Source: Nevskia sp. (GTDB taxonomy: Bacteria; Pseudomonadota; Gammaproteobacteria; Nevskiales; Nevskiaceae). Taken from it: a DNA stretch of 64,000 nt. A program made the translations under genes and the position numbers. The notes under the pieces are model-generated. The model saw nothing but the letters and a program-made list of their open reading frames with translations, was not told where the DNA came from and did no database searches. Location of the stretch: the NCBI RefSeq assembly GCF_021732705.1, contig NZ_JAKFUM010000011.1, positions 248,001-312,000 on the forward strand, given 5' to 3'. Positions 41,066 to 50,800 of this stretch are shown here, piece after piece; the first letter of the stretch is position 1, and each line of letters starts with the position of its first letter.

Positions 41066-41827
41066 CTAAGGGTGCCCGAGATCCTCGATCCGGATGTCGC
41101 CGCGCGCGAGCAGACGCTGGCGAAACCAGCGGGTCGCGGCTTCGGCATCGGCCCGCGGGCCCTTGATGCCGAATTCGATGTGCCGCTCGCGCTCCGGGCT
41201 GCCGCGGAACGGCAGGCTGGCGAGCTTGATCGGCGGGTAGGCGCTGAGCGTGGCTTCCATCAGGTCGATCAGGTCGCCCTCGCCGCCGGACCCGTAGGCC
41301 CGGAACGTGAATTCGACCGGCGGCTCGGCGTTGTGCAACGCGCCGAGGCGTTCGTCGAGCACCCATTCGAGCATCGGCCATGCCATTTCCGGGAAACCCG
41401 GCACGAAGTAGCAGGTGCCGATGTAGAAACCGGCGATGTTGTTGATCGGATTCGGAATCAGTCCGGCACCGAGCGGAAAGTCCGCCATCAGCACGCGGTT
41501 CGGGTAGGCCTTGTCACCGTACTGACGCTCGATGATCGCCAGTGCCTCCGGATGACGCGCGATCGGCACATCGAAGGCGCGTGCCGCGGCCTGCCGGGTG
41601 CGATCGTCCGGGGTGCCGCCGATCCCACCACACGACAGCAGCACATCGCCGCGACCGCGTGCCGCACGGATCACGGCGGCAATCTGTTCCTCGTCGTCGC
41701 CGGCGAAGTGGGCCCACTCGAGCGCGATGCCACGCGCGCCGAGCAATTCGATCACCTTCGGGAGATGCTTATCCGCGCGCTTTCCGGACAGCAACTCGTC
41801 ACCCACGATCAACAGACCGATCGACAT
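41066..41827 (-). CDS. CinA N-terminal/MoCF-like molybdopterin-binding domain protein
   Basis: A 253-aa protein. It starts with the MoCF-type signature GLLIVGDELLSGKRADKHLP and has the conserved LLSCGGIGGTPDDRTRQAAA loop that binds nucleotide or molybdopterin-like ligands. The C-terminal amidase domain of full CinA is absent. Members without it are usually annotated as competence/damage-inducible or molybdopterin-binding proteins and have no settled function. Its tight spacing to the FrhB-like gene suggests they act together. Confidence 0.8.
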   Translation of the reverse strand: MSIGLLIVGDELLSGKRADKHLPKVIELLGARGIALEWAHFAGDDEEQIAAVIRAARGRGDVLLSCGGIGGTPDDRTRQAAARAFDVPIARHPEALAIIERQYGDKAYPNRVLMADFPLGAGLIPNPINNIAGFYIGTCYFVPGFPEMAWPMLEWVLDERLGALHNAEPPVEFTFRAYGSGGEGDLIDLMEATLSAYPPIKLASLPFRGSPERERHIEFGIKGPRADAEAATRWFRQRLLARGDIRIEDLGHP

Positions 41828-41975
41828 GGCAATGGATCCTTTCTCCGCAGTTCGATTCGTCGCGCGACCGGATCAAGCCGGCCGCTGCGTGCCACAAGCG
41901 CCATAGTTTTACCGATTGATGACGCTGACGCGACCCCAGTCCGCCGTCCCGCCCCCGACGCGGGCGGAGCCAACG

Positions 41976-42001
41976 AAAAGGGCAGCTTGCGCTGCCCTTT
42001 T
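41976..42001. terminator. Bidirectional terminator after icd
   Basis: AAAAGGGCAGC (41976-41986) and GCTGCCCTTTT (41991-42001) form an 11-bp stem with a 4-base loop, with A and T tracts on both sides. It ends icd transcription on the reverse strand. Confidence 0.85.
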
Positions 42002-42020
42002 CTACCGCTGGATCAAGCGC

Positions 42021-43802
42021 TTACTCGGAAGCCCAGCCGAACTTCTCGACCGCGTTGAAGATGTCGGTCTCGGTCACGATGCCGATGATCTTGTCGCCCT
42101 GGGCCACGGTCAGGCGGCTGTAGCGGGCATCCGCGATCATTTCCGCCGCTTCGCGGATCGAGGTCTCGGCCGGCACCGACACCACCGGGCGGGTGGCGAT
42201 GGCATCGACCTTCGTCGTCGACGGCGACTTGTTGTTGCGGACGATCTTCGAAACGATGTCGCGGCGGGTCAGGATGCCCCAGATGCCGCGGGCATCCGGC
42301 TCGACCACGATCGAGCTGATGTTGTTCTCGGTCATCAGGTGCATCGCGTTCTCGACCGTCTCGTCGCCGTTCACCGTGATCAGCGAGCGGGTCATCAGAT
42401 CGCCGACCGACTGCGGCACGCGGCCGGATTCGGTCATCTCTTCCATCGGCTGCAGCAGGCGACGGATTTCGCGCTGCTTGCGCTCCTTGACCAGCTGCGC
42501 CTGCTGCGCGCGGCGCTTGGCTTCCAGATCGATGCCGCCCTGGATGCGCTCGATCAGCGCGTCGGCGAACGCCGAGGTGCTGACTTCGGTGGCGCCGTCG
42601 ATCTGGCGCGCGAAGTCATAGGTCACGATGCCGTCGCTGACCACTTCCGGATAGACCAGCGTGATCAGGTCGGCGGCTTCGGTCCAGCCCATGTATTCCA
42701 GCATCATCACGCCGGAGAACAGCAGCGAGCCCGGGTTGACCTTGTTCAGGTTGGCGTACTTCGGCGCGGTGCCGTGCGTCGCCTCGAACACGGCGACGTG
42801 GTCGGCGATGTTGGCGCCCGGAGCGATGCCCATGCCTCCGACTTCGGCCGCGATGGCGTCCGACAGGTAGTCGCCGTTCAGGTTGGTGGTGGCGATGACA
42901 TCGAACTCGTCCGGCCGCAGCAGCATCATCTGGAACATGATGTCGGCGATGCGATCCTTGATCACGATCTTGCCTTCCGGCTGCTTGCCCTTGAACTCGC
43001 CGTAGAGCTGTTCTTCGGTGATCGTGACGCTGCCGAATTCCTCGCGGGCGACTTCATAGCCCCAGTTGCGGAACGCGCCTTCGGTGAACTTCTGGATGTT
43101 GCCCTTGTGCACCAGGGTGACCGACTCGCGACCGTTGTCGACGGCGTACTGGATCGCCTTGCGCACCAGACGCTTGGAGCCGAATTCCGAGACCGGCTTG
43201 ATGCCGATGCCGGCGCCTTCGAAGAACTTGGCCTTCATCTCGTTGCGCAGGAAATCCGCAACCTTCTTGTTCTCCGGCGTGCCGGTCTTGTATTCGATGC
43301 CGGCGTAGACGTCTTCGGTGTTCTCGCGGAACAGCACGATGTCGACCTTGTCCGGATGCTTCAGCGGGCTCGGCACGCCGGCGTAGTGGCGCACCGGACG
43401 GACGCAGGCGTACAGGTCGAGGTCCTGGCGCAGCGCGACGTTCAGGCTGCGGAAGCCGCCGCCGACCGGCGTGGTCAGCGGGCCCTTGATCGACACGACG
43501 AGGTCCTGCAGCACCTTCAGCGTCTCGTCCGGGCAGTAGTTGCCGTCATAGAGCCCGGCCGCCTTCTCGCCGAGAAAGGTTTCGCACCAGTGGATCTTGC
43601 GCTGGCCGCCGTAGGCCTTCTCGATCGCCGCATCCCAGATGCGGAGGCAGGCGCGCGTGATGTCGGGGCCGATGCCGTCGCCTTCGACGTAGCCGATGAT
43701 CGGCTGGTGCGGCACCACGATCTTGCCGTTCTGGATCGTGATCTTCTCGCCGGTGGCGGGAATCTTGATGTGGCGGTACTGCGCTGCAGTGGGGGTAGTC
43801 AT
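42021..43802 (-). CDS. icd: NADP isocitrate dehydrogenase fused to a CBS domain pair
   Basis: A 593-aa protein, about 175 residues longer than normal Icd. Residues 1 to about 415 are a typical NADP-Icd, with [15 protein letters not shown] (substrate site), [17 protein letters not shown] and THGTAPKYA (NADP-preferring Lys-Tyr pair). A charged linker (about 420-465) leads to two CBS motifs: [20 protein letters not shown], then [20 protein letters not shown], ending at [15 protein letters not shown] pairs bind adenosine nucleotides, so energy charge may control this TCA branch point. I prefer the ATG at 43802 because it follows AGGAG. Confidence 0.93.
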   Translation of the reverse strand: MTTPTAAQYRHIKIPATGEKITIQNGKIVVPHQPIIGYVEGDGIGPDITRACLRIWDAAIEKAYGGQRKIHWCETFLGEKAAGLYDGNYCPDETLKVLQDLVVSIKGPLTTPVGGGFRSLNVALRQDLDLYACVRPVRHYAGVPSPLKHPDKVDIVLFRENTEDVYAGIEYKTGTPENKKVADFLRNEMKAKFFEGAGIGIKPVSEFGSKRLVRKAIQYAVDNGRESVTLVHKGNIQKFTEGAFRNWGYEVAREEFGSVTITEEQLYGEFKGKQPEGKIVIKDRIADIMFQMMLLRPDEFDVIATTNLNGDYLSDAIAAEVGGMGIAPGANIADHVAVFEATHGTAPKYANLNKVNPGSLLFSGVMMLEYMGWTEAADLITLVYPEVVSDGIVTYDFARQIDGATEVSTSAFADALIERIQGGIDLEAKRRAQQAQLVKERKQREIRRLLQPMEEMTESGRVPQSVGDLMTRSLITVNGDETVENAMHLMTENNISSIVVEPDARGIWGILTRRDIVSKIVRNNKSPSTTKVDAIATRPVVSVPAETSIREAAEMIADARYSRLTVAQGDKIIGIVTETDIFNAVEKFGWASE

Positions 43803-43976
43803 GGCCTCGCGCTCCTGACGCGATGATCGAATTTCGAGCAACTGTTCGTTTGGCTTTTCGTGTTTCGGGGAGCCGAAGCGCTTTCCGGCTCCGGATAGCC
43901 GATTCTAGCATTCGACAGCCGCCGCTCCGGGCGCAAAGACCCGGCCCCGGCCGCCCCCCGACATTCGAGGAAACCG

Positions 43977-44543
43977 ATGCAAAACGCCGCTGCCGCACGT
44001 GTTCTGGTGGTTGTCGCCGATGGCTCCGAAAGCCTCGAGGCGGTGACCGTGATCAATGTCCTGCGCCGTGGCGGGCTCGAGGTGCAGGTCGCCGGCATCG
44101 GCCCGGACCGGGTGATTGCCGGCACGCGCGGCATCCGCTTCGTGGCCGACGTTCGTCATGCCGATGTCGCCGACCATCCCTGGGACCTGCTCGTGCTGCC
44201 GGGCGGCGAGTCGGGCGCGCGGGCGCTGGCCGCGCATGCGCCTTTGATCGACCAGCTGCGGGCGCGCCTCGCCGCGAACCAGCCGGTGGCGGCGATCTGC
44301 GCGGCGCCGGCGCTGGTGCTCGCGGCGCACGGGCTGCTCGCCGGTCGCCGGGCAACCGGCTATCCGGCCTTCCGCGCGCAAGTGCCGGACTGGCAGAACC
44401 AGGCGGCGGTCAGCGACGGTGCGCTGATCACGAGCCAGGGGCCGGGCACCGCGATCGCGTTCGCCCTGGCGCTGCTCGAGCGGATGGCGGGACGGGAAAC
44501 GCGCAATGCGGTCGCCGGCGCGCTGCTGGTCGACGCGCTCTAG
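43977..44543 (+). CDS. DJ-1/PfpI family protein (YajL-like)
   Basis: A 188-aa protein with the DJ-1 fold: RVLVVVADGSESLEAVTVIN, LVLPGGESGARAL and the nucleophile elbow AAICAAPALVLA, whose Cys is the family's reactive residue. The glutamate in DGSES aligns with the acid that lowers its pKa. The end is GTAIAFALALLERMAG, as in YajL/DJ-1. Such proteins protect against oxidative and carbonyl stress and may act as glyoxalases or deglycases. It is transcribed divergently from icd. Confidence 0.85.
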   Translation: MQNAAAARVLVVVADGSESLEAVTVINVLRRGGLEVQVAGIGPDRVIAGTRGIRFVADVRHADVADHPWDLLVLPGGESGARALAAHAPLIDQLRARLAANQPVAAICAAPALVLAAHGLLAGRRATGYPAFRAQVPDWQNQAAVSDGALITSQGPGTAIAFALALLERMAGRETRNAVAGALLVDAL

Positions 44544-44601
44544 GGGCTCGCTCCGTATTGGCCAGTGGGGCTCAGCACCGGCGCCCAGACGACCGCACCA
44601 A

Positions 44602-44632
44602 CGAAAACGCCCGCGCGAGGCGGGCGTTTTCG
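44602..44632. terminator. Bidirectional terminator between DJ-1 and grxD genes
   Basis: A 13-bp perfect stem (44602-44614 with 44620-44632) with AAAA and TTTT tracts on the two arms serves the convergent genes on both sides. Confidence 0.88.
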
Positions 44633-44648
44633 ATCACGCAATGCGTGA

Positions 44649-44969
44649 TCAGGCCGGAACGACGGCTTCCTTCAGCATTTTCTGCAGTTCGCCGGACTGG
44701 TACAAGTCGAGCGTGATGTCGCAGCCGCCGACCAGTTCGCCCTTCACGTACAGCTGCGGGAACGTCGGCCAGTTCGCGAACTTCGGCAGCGCGCGGTAGA
44801 CCTCTTCGTCCTCGTAGATATTGACGTAGGCGTATTCGGCGCCGCAGGCGTTCAGCGCCTTGACCACGCGCGACGAGAAGCCGCATTGCGGGAAGTCCGG
44901 CGTGCCCTTCATGTAGACGATGATCGGGTTCTGAGTGACCTGCTGCTTGATGCGTTCGAGTGCGTCCAT
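44649..44969 (-). CDS. grxD: Monothiol glutaredoxin (Grx4/GrxD)
   Basis: A 106-aa protein. It has the monothiol CGFS active site (DFPQCGFSSRVVKAL), the preceding IIVYMKGT loop that binds glutathione, the cis-Pro segment WPTFPQLYVKGELVGGCDI and the usual length. Grx4 homologues dimerise around a 2Fe-2S cluster and take part in iron-sulfur delivery and iron sensing. It is convergent with the DJ-1 gene and near sodB, making a small oxidative-stress neighbourhood. Confidence 0.95.
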   Translation of the reverse strand: MDALERIKQQVTQNPIIVYMKGTPDFPQCGFSSRVVKALNACGAEYAYVNIYEDEEVYRALPKFANWPTFPQLYVKGELVGGCDITLDLYQSGELQKMLKEAVVPA

Positions 44970-45169
44970 GGTTCATCCCGTTGAGGTGCTGCGGATGGGT
45001 CATTTTACCACCCTGCCGGATCGGCTACATTCTGCCGGCGCGCGGTGGCCTCGACGGCGATGCTAAAATCGCGCCAGCCGCCGGGCCAGTCGAACGCGCC
45101 CGTGCCGAGTTTCGATGCATCGATGGATTATTCGTTCATCCCTTCTTCACCGCCTTCAAGAGAATCACC

Positions 45170-45745
45170 ATGACCTTTGCCCTGCCGGAACTGCCGTACG
45201 CCCGCGAAGCGCTCGAACCGCACATGTCGCGCGAGACCTTCGAGTATCACTACGGCAAGCATCACAAGGCCTATGTCGACATGGCCAACAAGCTGATCGT
45301 CGGCACCGAATTCGAGAACGCGTCGATCGAGGACGTGATCAAGAAGTCGTCCGGCAAGCTGTTCAACAACGTGGCCCAGATCTGGAACCACACGTTCTTC
45401 TGGCACTGCCTGACCCCGAACCAGACCGCGCCGGGCAAGAAACTGACCGATGCGCTGGTCAAGACCTTCGGCGGCGTCGAGGACTTCAAGAAGCAGTTCA
45501 CCGAAGCCGCGATCGGCACCTTCGGCTCGGGCTGGGCCTGGCTGGTCAAGAAGGGCGACGGCACGCTGGCCATCGTCTCGACCACCGGCGCCGGCAACCC
45601 GATGACCAATGGCGACACGCCGCTGCTGACCTGCGACGTCTGGGAACACGCCTACTACGTCGACTACCGCAATGCCCGTCCGACCTACCTCGAGCATTTC
45701 TGGTCGATCGTGAACTGGGAATTCGTCGAGAAGAACCTGAACTGA
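45170..45745 (+). CDS. sodB: Superoxide dismutase, iron type
   Basis: A 191-aa protein; the ATG at 45170 follows AAGAGA. Metal ligands are all present: His in YHYGKHHKAYVD, His in IWNHTFFWHCL, Asp and His in CDVWEHAYYVDYRN. The residues FWHCLTPN and GSGWAWLVK point to the Fe form typical of SodB. It removes cytoplasmic superoxide. A UUCG-loop terminator follows at 45835-45857. An extended -10-like TGCTAAAAT lies at 45061-45069, but its -35 is unclear. Confidence 0.95.
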   Translation: MTFALPELPYAREALEPHMSRETFEYHYGKHHKAYVDMANKLIVGTEFENASIEDVIKKSSGKLFNNVAQIWNHTFFWHCLTPNQTAPGKKLTDALVKTFGGVEDFKKQFTEAAIGTFGSGWAWLVKKGDGTLAIVSTTGAGNPMTNGDTPLLTCDVWEHAYYVDYRNARPTYLEHFWSIVNWEFVEKNLN

Positions 45746-45834
45746 GGTCGTACGCGCCGCGGGCCGGGTCTCCGGTTCGCGGCGCGGAAACAGTCGCGGC
45801 ATGGACGTCTGACTGCAAGTTCATTATGGTGTCG

Positions 45835-45857
45835 AGAGTCGCTTCGGCGACTCTTTT
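45835..45857 (+). terminator. Rho-independent terminator after sodB
   Basis: An 8-bp stem (45835-45842 with 45847-45854) closed by a TTCG tetraloop, followed by TTTT then CGTTT. Confidence 0.8.
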
Positions 45858-45957
45858 CGTTTCAGCGGCAAATAATTGTTTCAATTGGATTTTCAAGCAT
45901 TCACAGGCAGTTCCCGCCGCCCGCCGTGACCCGGGCGGCGCGCCACCGGATACCGAG

Positions 45958-46854
45958 ATGACCCGTCACCTGCTCAAGCTCAGCGACTTCAGCCCCGACG
46001 AACTGCGCGCCATCGTGCGCCGCGCGATCGAGATGAAGACTGCGGGCCCGAACCGGACCGGCGTGCTCGCCGGCAAGACGCTGGCGATGATCTTCACCAA
46101 GAACTCGACCCGGACCCGCGTCAGCTTCGAGGCCGGCATGGCCAAGTTCGGCGGCCACGCGCTGTTCCTGCACTCCAACGCGACCCAGCTCGGCCGTGAC
46201 GAGCCGCTGGAAGACACGGCGAAAGTGCTGTCGCGCATGTGCGACGCGATCATGATCCGCAACGACTCGCAGGCCGATCAGGAAGCGCTGGCGCAGGCCT
46301 CGCGCGTGCCGGTGATCAACGGCCTGTCCGACCTGCACCACCCCTGCCAGCTGCTGGCCGACATGCAGACCTGGTTCGAGCACCGCGGCGATCCGTCGGG
46401 CAAGGTCGCCGCCTGGATCGGCGACGGCAACAACGTCTGCCATTCGTGGATCGAGGCAGCCCCGCTGTTCGGCTTCAAGCTGCGCATCGCCAGCCCGAAA
46501 GGCTTCGAGCCGCAGGCCGACATCGTCAAGGCCGCGGGCGATTCGATCGAGATCCTGCGCGGTGCGACGTTCGCCGCCAACGGCGCCGACCTGCTGGTCA
46601 CCGACACGTGGACCAGCATGGGTCAGGAAGCCGAGTACAACCGCCGGGTGCTGGCGTTCGCCGACTACCAGATCGACGGCCCGCTGATGGCGCGCGCCAA
46701 GGCGGACGCGATCTTCATGCACTGCCTGCCGGCACACCGCGGTCAGGAAGTGTCGGCCGAGGTCATCGACGGCCCGCAGTCCGTGGTCTGGGACGAAGCC
46801 GAGAACCGGATGTGGGCGCAGATGGCGCTGCTGGAATTCCTGCTGTCGGCGTGA
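45958..46854 (+). CDS. argF: Ornithine carbamoyltransferase
   Basis: A 298-aa enzyme of arginine biosynthesis, joining carbamoyl phosphate and ornithine to give citrulline. Signatures are complete: STRTRVSFE (carbamoyl phosphate site), HPCQLLAD, the ornithine-binding VTDTWTSMGQE and HCLPAHRG (catalytic Cys). It is slightly shorter than E. coli ArgF (about 334 aa) but usual for this lineage. An AT-rich region without an obvious consensus promoter precedes it. The stop codon lies in the first copy of a heptanucleotide tandem repeat. Confidence 0.95.
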   Translation: MTRHLLKLSDFSPDELRAIVRRAIEMKTAGPNRTGVLAGKTLAMIFTKNSTRTRVSFEAGMAKFGGHALFLHSNATQLGRDEPLEDTAKVLSRMCDAIMIRNDSQADQEALAQASRVPVINGLSDLHHPCQLLADMQTWFEHRGDPSGKVAAWIGDGNNVCHSWIEAAPLFGFKLRIASPKGFEPQADIVKAAGDSIEILRGATFAANGADLLVTDTWTSMGQEAEYNRRVLAFADYQIDGPLMARAKADAIFMHCLPAHRGQEVSAEVIDGPQSVVWDEAENRMWAQMALLEFLLSA

Positions 46855-46892
46855 GGCGTGAGGCGTGAGGCGTGAGGCGTGAGGCGTGAGGC
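46851..46892 (+). repeat. Six tandem copies of GTGAGGC between argF and nadC
   Basis: Six perfect 7-bp units span 46851-46892. The first includes the argF stop codon, and the last ends one base before the nadC ATG. Each unit contains GAGG, so the tract supplies repeated ribosome-binding-like sites; the copy at 46881-46884 has the best spacing to the start. Copy number can change by slippage. Confidence 0.95.
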
Positions 46893-46893
46893 G

Positions 46894-47763
46894 ATGATTG
46901 CAGGAAGACTACCGGTGTACGTCAACGACCTCGATGCCGTGGTCGCCCAGGCGATTGCCGAAGATGTCGGTGCCTGCGACTGGACCGCGCAGCTGGTCCC
47001 GGCCGATCGTCAGGCGGCTGCGCGCGTGATCTCGCGCGAGGCGGCGGTGATCTGCGGGCAGGCCTGGGTCGATGCCGTGTTCGCGCAGATCGACCGGGCC
47101 GTGCGCGTCGACTGGCAGGTCGCCGACGGCGAGCGCGTGGCGCCGGATCAGGAGCTGTATCGCCTGCATGGGCCGGCGCGTGCGCTGCTGACCGGCGAGC
47201 GCACCGCGCTGAACTTCCTGCAGACCCTGTCCGGCACCGCCACCGCGGTGCGGACCTACGTCGATGCCGTGGCCGGCACCGGTACCGCGATCGTCGACAC
47301 CCGCAAGACCCTGCCCGGCCTGCGCAACGGCCAGAAGTACGCGGTGCTGTGCGGTGGGGGCGCCAATCACCGCATCGGCCTGTACGACGGCATCCTGATC
47401 AAGGAAAACCACATTGCGGCGGCCGGCGGCATCGTCCACGCGATTGCCGCCGCACGCGCGCTGAACGCCGGCGTGCAGTTGATGACGGAAGCGGAAAACC
47501 TCGACGAGGCCCGTGCCGCGCTGGCCGCGGATGTCGACCTGCTGCTGGTCGACGAATTCAGCGATGCCGACATCCGCGAAGCCGTGCGCCTGACCCGCGC
47601 GCACCGTGCCGCCGGCGGCAAGACGCTGATCGAATACTCCGGTGGCGCGACCCTTGCGACGATCCGGCAGCTGGCCGAAACCGGCGTCGACCGGATCTCG
47701 ATCGGCGCCATCACCAAGCATCTGCGGGCCATCGACCTGTCGATGCGCTTCATCGGAGCCTGA
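46894..47763 (+). CDS. nadC: Nicotinate-nucleotide pyrophosphorylase (carboxylating)
   Basis: A 289-aa enzyme. It turns quinolinate and PRPP into nicotinate mononucleotide in NAD synthesis. Conserved features include [24 protein letters not shown] (substrate-binding Arg/Lys), [17 protein letters not shown] and [12 protein letters not shown] at the end. I chose the ATG at 46894. It is preceded by the repeat tract, which gives the ribosome site. It lies 39 bases after argF and may be transcribed with it. Confidence 0.95.
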   Translation: MIAGRLPVYVNDLDAVVAQAIAEDVGACDWTAQLVPADRQAAARVISREAAVICGQAWVDAVFAQIDRAVRVDWQVADGERVAPDQELYRLHGPARALLTGERTALNFLQTLSGTATAVRTYVDAVAGTGTAIVDTRKTLPGLRNGQKYAVLCGGGANHRIGLYDGILIKENHIAAAGGIVHAIAAARALNAGVQLMTEAENLDEARAALAADVDLLLVDEFSDADIREAVRLTRAHRAAGGKTLIEYSGGATLATIRQLAETGVDRISIGAITKHLRAIDLSMRFIGA

Positions 47764-47851
47764 TGCAGGCTGATTGAACCCCGCGCACGGACGCGACACA
47801 CGGGCATCGGTTACTTTCGACTCGCCCAGACCACGCGCCACTGCCTAATTC

Positions 47852-50800
47852 ATGTCGAACCTTTCCGCGTCGCTGGTTCCCGAGATGCTGCGCCGAGGCT
47901 GGCAGCATCGGCCGACACCCGACGACGCGCATGCCAGCTTCGGCAGTCATGGTGCCGTGCTGTGGTGCGACATCGCGAAGTACTCGCCGCTGGCGAAGGC
48001 GCTGGTCGCGCAGGGCAGCACCGGGGTCGAACGACTGTCCCGCCTGCTGCAGCGGCATTTCGACCGCGTCACCGGCATCGTCCATCGCCACGGCGGCGAT
48101 TGCAGCGAATTCTTCGGCGACGGCGTGCTGGTGATCTTCGCCGCGGCGTCCGAACAGGGGCTCGCCGATGCGTCGCGCCAGGCACTGGCCTGCGCTGCCG
48201 CGATCATCGCGGAATGTCGTGACGAGCTGGAACCCGGCCTGCGACTGTCGCTGCATCTGCATCTGACCGCCGGCGCGCTGCAACTGCTCGATTTCGGCGG
48301 CGTCGGCGGCGAGCGCCTGCACGCGGTCGCCGGCGATGCACTGGCGCAGCTGGCGCAGATCACGCGCGACCAGTCGCCGAACCGGATCATCGTGTCGCCG
48401 GAACTCGCGGCCCTGGTCGACCGGCCGGTGATCGTCGACCGCCTGCCGCATGGCGGCCTCGTGTTCGAGGGACCGCTCTCGCCGGGCACGGCGGTGCCGT
48501 TACCCGACGCCGCGCCGCCGCCGCCGGGACTGGAGGCCTTTCTGGCCCCGCCGGTGCGCCATGGCATCGCCATCGGCGAGCTGCGCTGGGCGGCGGAATT
48601 GCGCCATGTGATCGCGGTCTGCGTGCAGCTGCCGGGCGTCGATCAGGCCGCGGCCGACTTTCCGCCGCGCATCCACGAGCTGTCGCGGCTGGTGCAGCAG
48701 GTATGCCGGCGCCATGAAGGCGTGCTGCGCTGCCTCGCGGTCGACGACAAGGGCGTGGGCTTCCAGCTGGTGTTCGGCCTGCCGCCGCTGTCGCACAACG
48801 ACGATGCCCTGCGCGCCCTGCGCAGCGCCCGCGAGCTGCATGCCGAGTTCGCGCTGCGCGGCGTCGCGTCCAGCATCGGCATCGCCGCCGGCGATGCCTT
48901 CATCGGCGTGCTCGGCAACGATCTGCGCCGCCATTACGCGGTGATCGGCGACGCCGTGAACCTCGCGTCGCGCCTGTCGCACCTGAAGGACGCACCGGTG
49001 CTGTGCGATGAGGCCAGCGTGCGCGACTGCGCCGACCGCGCGCGCTTCACGGCGCTGCCACGGGTGACGGTCAAGGGCTGGTCCGAGCCGTTGCCGATCT
49101 GGTCGCCCGACCACGAAGCTGAAGTCCGCGCCCCGGTCACGCTGGTCGGCCGGGCCGACGTGCTCGACACCGTCAACGCCGCCCTCGCCCGCGCCCGCAA
49201 CGGCAAGAGCGCGACCTGTGTCGTCGTCGGCGAGTCGGGCATGGGCAAGTCGGTGGTGATCGGGGCGGCACGGCGCTCCGCGATCGATCAGGGCTTGCAC
49301 GTGCTGGTCGGCGAATGCGCCCGCATCGAGCAGAACACGCCGTTCCAGGCGCTGCGCGGCATCTACACCAGCCTGCTCGGGCTCGACACGCTGGCCGACA
49401 ACAGCGCCCGGCGCGCGCATCTCGAGGCGGTCTGGGGCGCTGCGCACGGCGACCGCCTGTGCCTGCTGAACGCCGTGATTCCGCTCGATTTCAACGACAG
49501 CCCGTGGGCTGCCGGCCTGCTGCCATCCGAGCGCGTGGCCAGCATCCGCAGCCTGCTGGCCGAACTGCTGCAGGCCGCCGCGCGCGAACACCCGCTGCTG
49601 CTGGTGATCGAGGATGCGCAGTGGGCCGATGACGAAAGCCTGCTGCTGCTCGAGCGACTCGGCCGCCGGCTCGCCGGCGCCGCGATCCTGATCAGCACCC
49701 GGCCGCCGACCCTCGCGCTGAACGATCTGATCGACAGCGGCGCGACGCTGATCGAACTGCGTCCGCTGACGGCGGACGAGTGCGGCACGCTGATCGTGAC
49801 CCAGCTCGGCGCCGTCAGCGTGGCACCGGACGTCGTGGCCAGCCTGCACGAGCGCGCCGCCGGCAATCCGTTCTTCGCCGCCGAACTGGCGCGCTACCTG
49901 TTCGACAGCGGCGATCTCGAACGCAGCGCCGACGGCGAGGTCCGCCGCGCGCCGCGCGAGGCCGGACGCCCGGCCAGCCTGCCGACCACGGTGCGGGCGA
50001 CGATCACCAATCGCATCGACAACATGGCGCCATCGGCGCGGCTGACGCTGAAGGTCGAAAGCGTGTCCGGCCATCGCGGGCCGCTGGCGGCGGTCGAGCA
50101 GGTGCACCCGCTGCACATCGACAGCCGCACGCTGGCCGAACATGTCCAATCCCAGCAGCGCATGGGGCTGGTCGACATGATCACCGTCGATGCCGGGCCG
50201 GGCTTCGAATTCCGCCACGACATCACCCGCGAAGTGGTCTACGACCTCGTGCTGCCCGAAATGCGGCGGATGCTGCATGCCGATCTCGCACGCTGGTACG
50301 AGTCGACCCGCGGCGACGATCTGGCCGGCTGCTACCCGGTGCTGGCCTCGCACTGGGCCGCGGCCGGTCATCCGGAGCGTGCCGCGCGCTACCTCGAACG
50401 CGAGGCGGTGCGCGTGTTCAGCAACGGCCACGCGCAGCAGGCGCTGACGACGGGACTCGCGGCGCTGGCACTGCTCGGCGTCGAATTGCCGAACGATCCG
50501 GCCGAGGTCGGTGCCGCCATCGGCGCCGGCATGGGCGAGATCCAGAGCCTGATCGGCAACCGCACGCCAGCCGATCACGCCGACCTGCCGGCGATGACCG
50601 ATGCCGACGCCGCGCGCGCCGTCGCCACCCTGCTGACCGTCGCGCCGCTGGCGTTCCAGAGCAATCGCATCGATCTCTATGCACTGGCTTCGATCACCGC
50701 GATGCAGCGCACGCTGCGCCACGGCAATGGCGCCGATGCCGCGCAGGTCTATTCGCTGTACTCGGTCGTGCACGGCGCGCTGACCGGCGACCGCGCCGGT

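Noticed and set aside
46743-46925. Small reverse-strand gene with a repeated LTPHASR peptide
   Set aside because: It arises only from translation of the six GTGAGGC units on the wrong strand.
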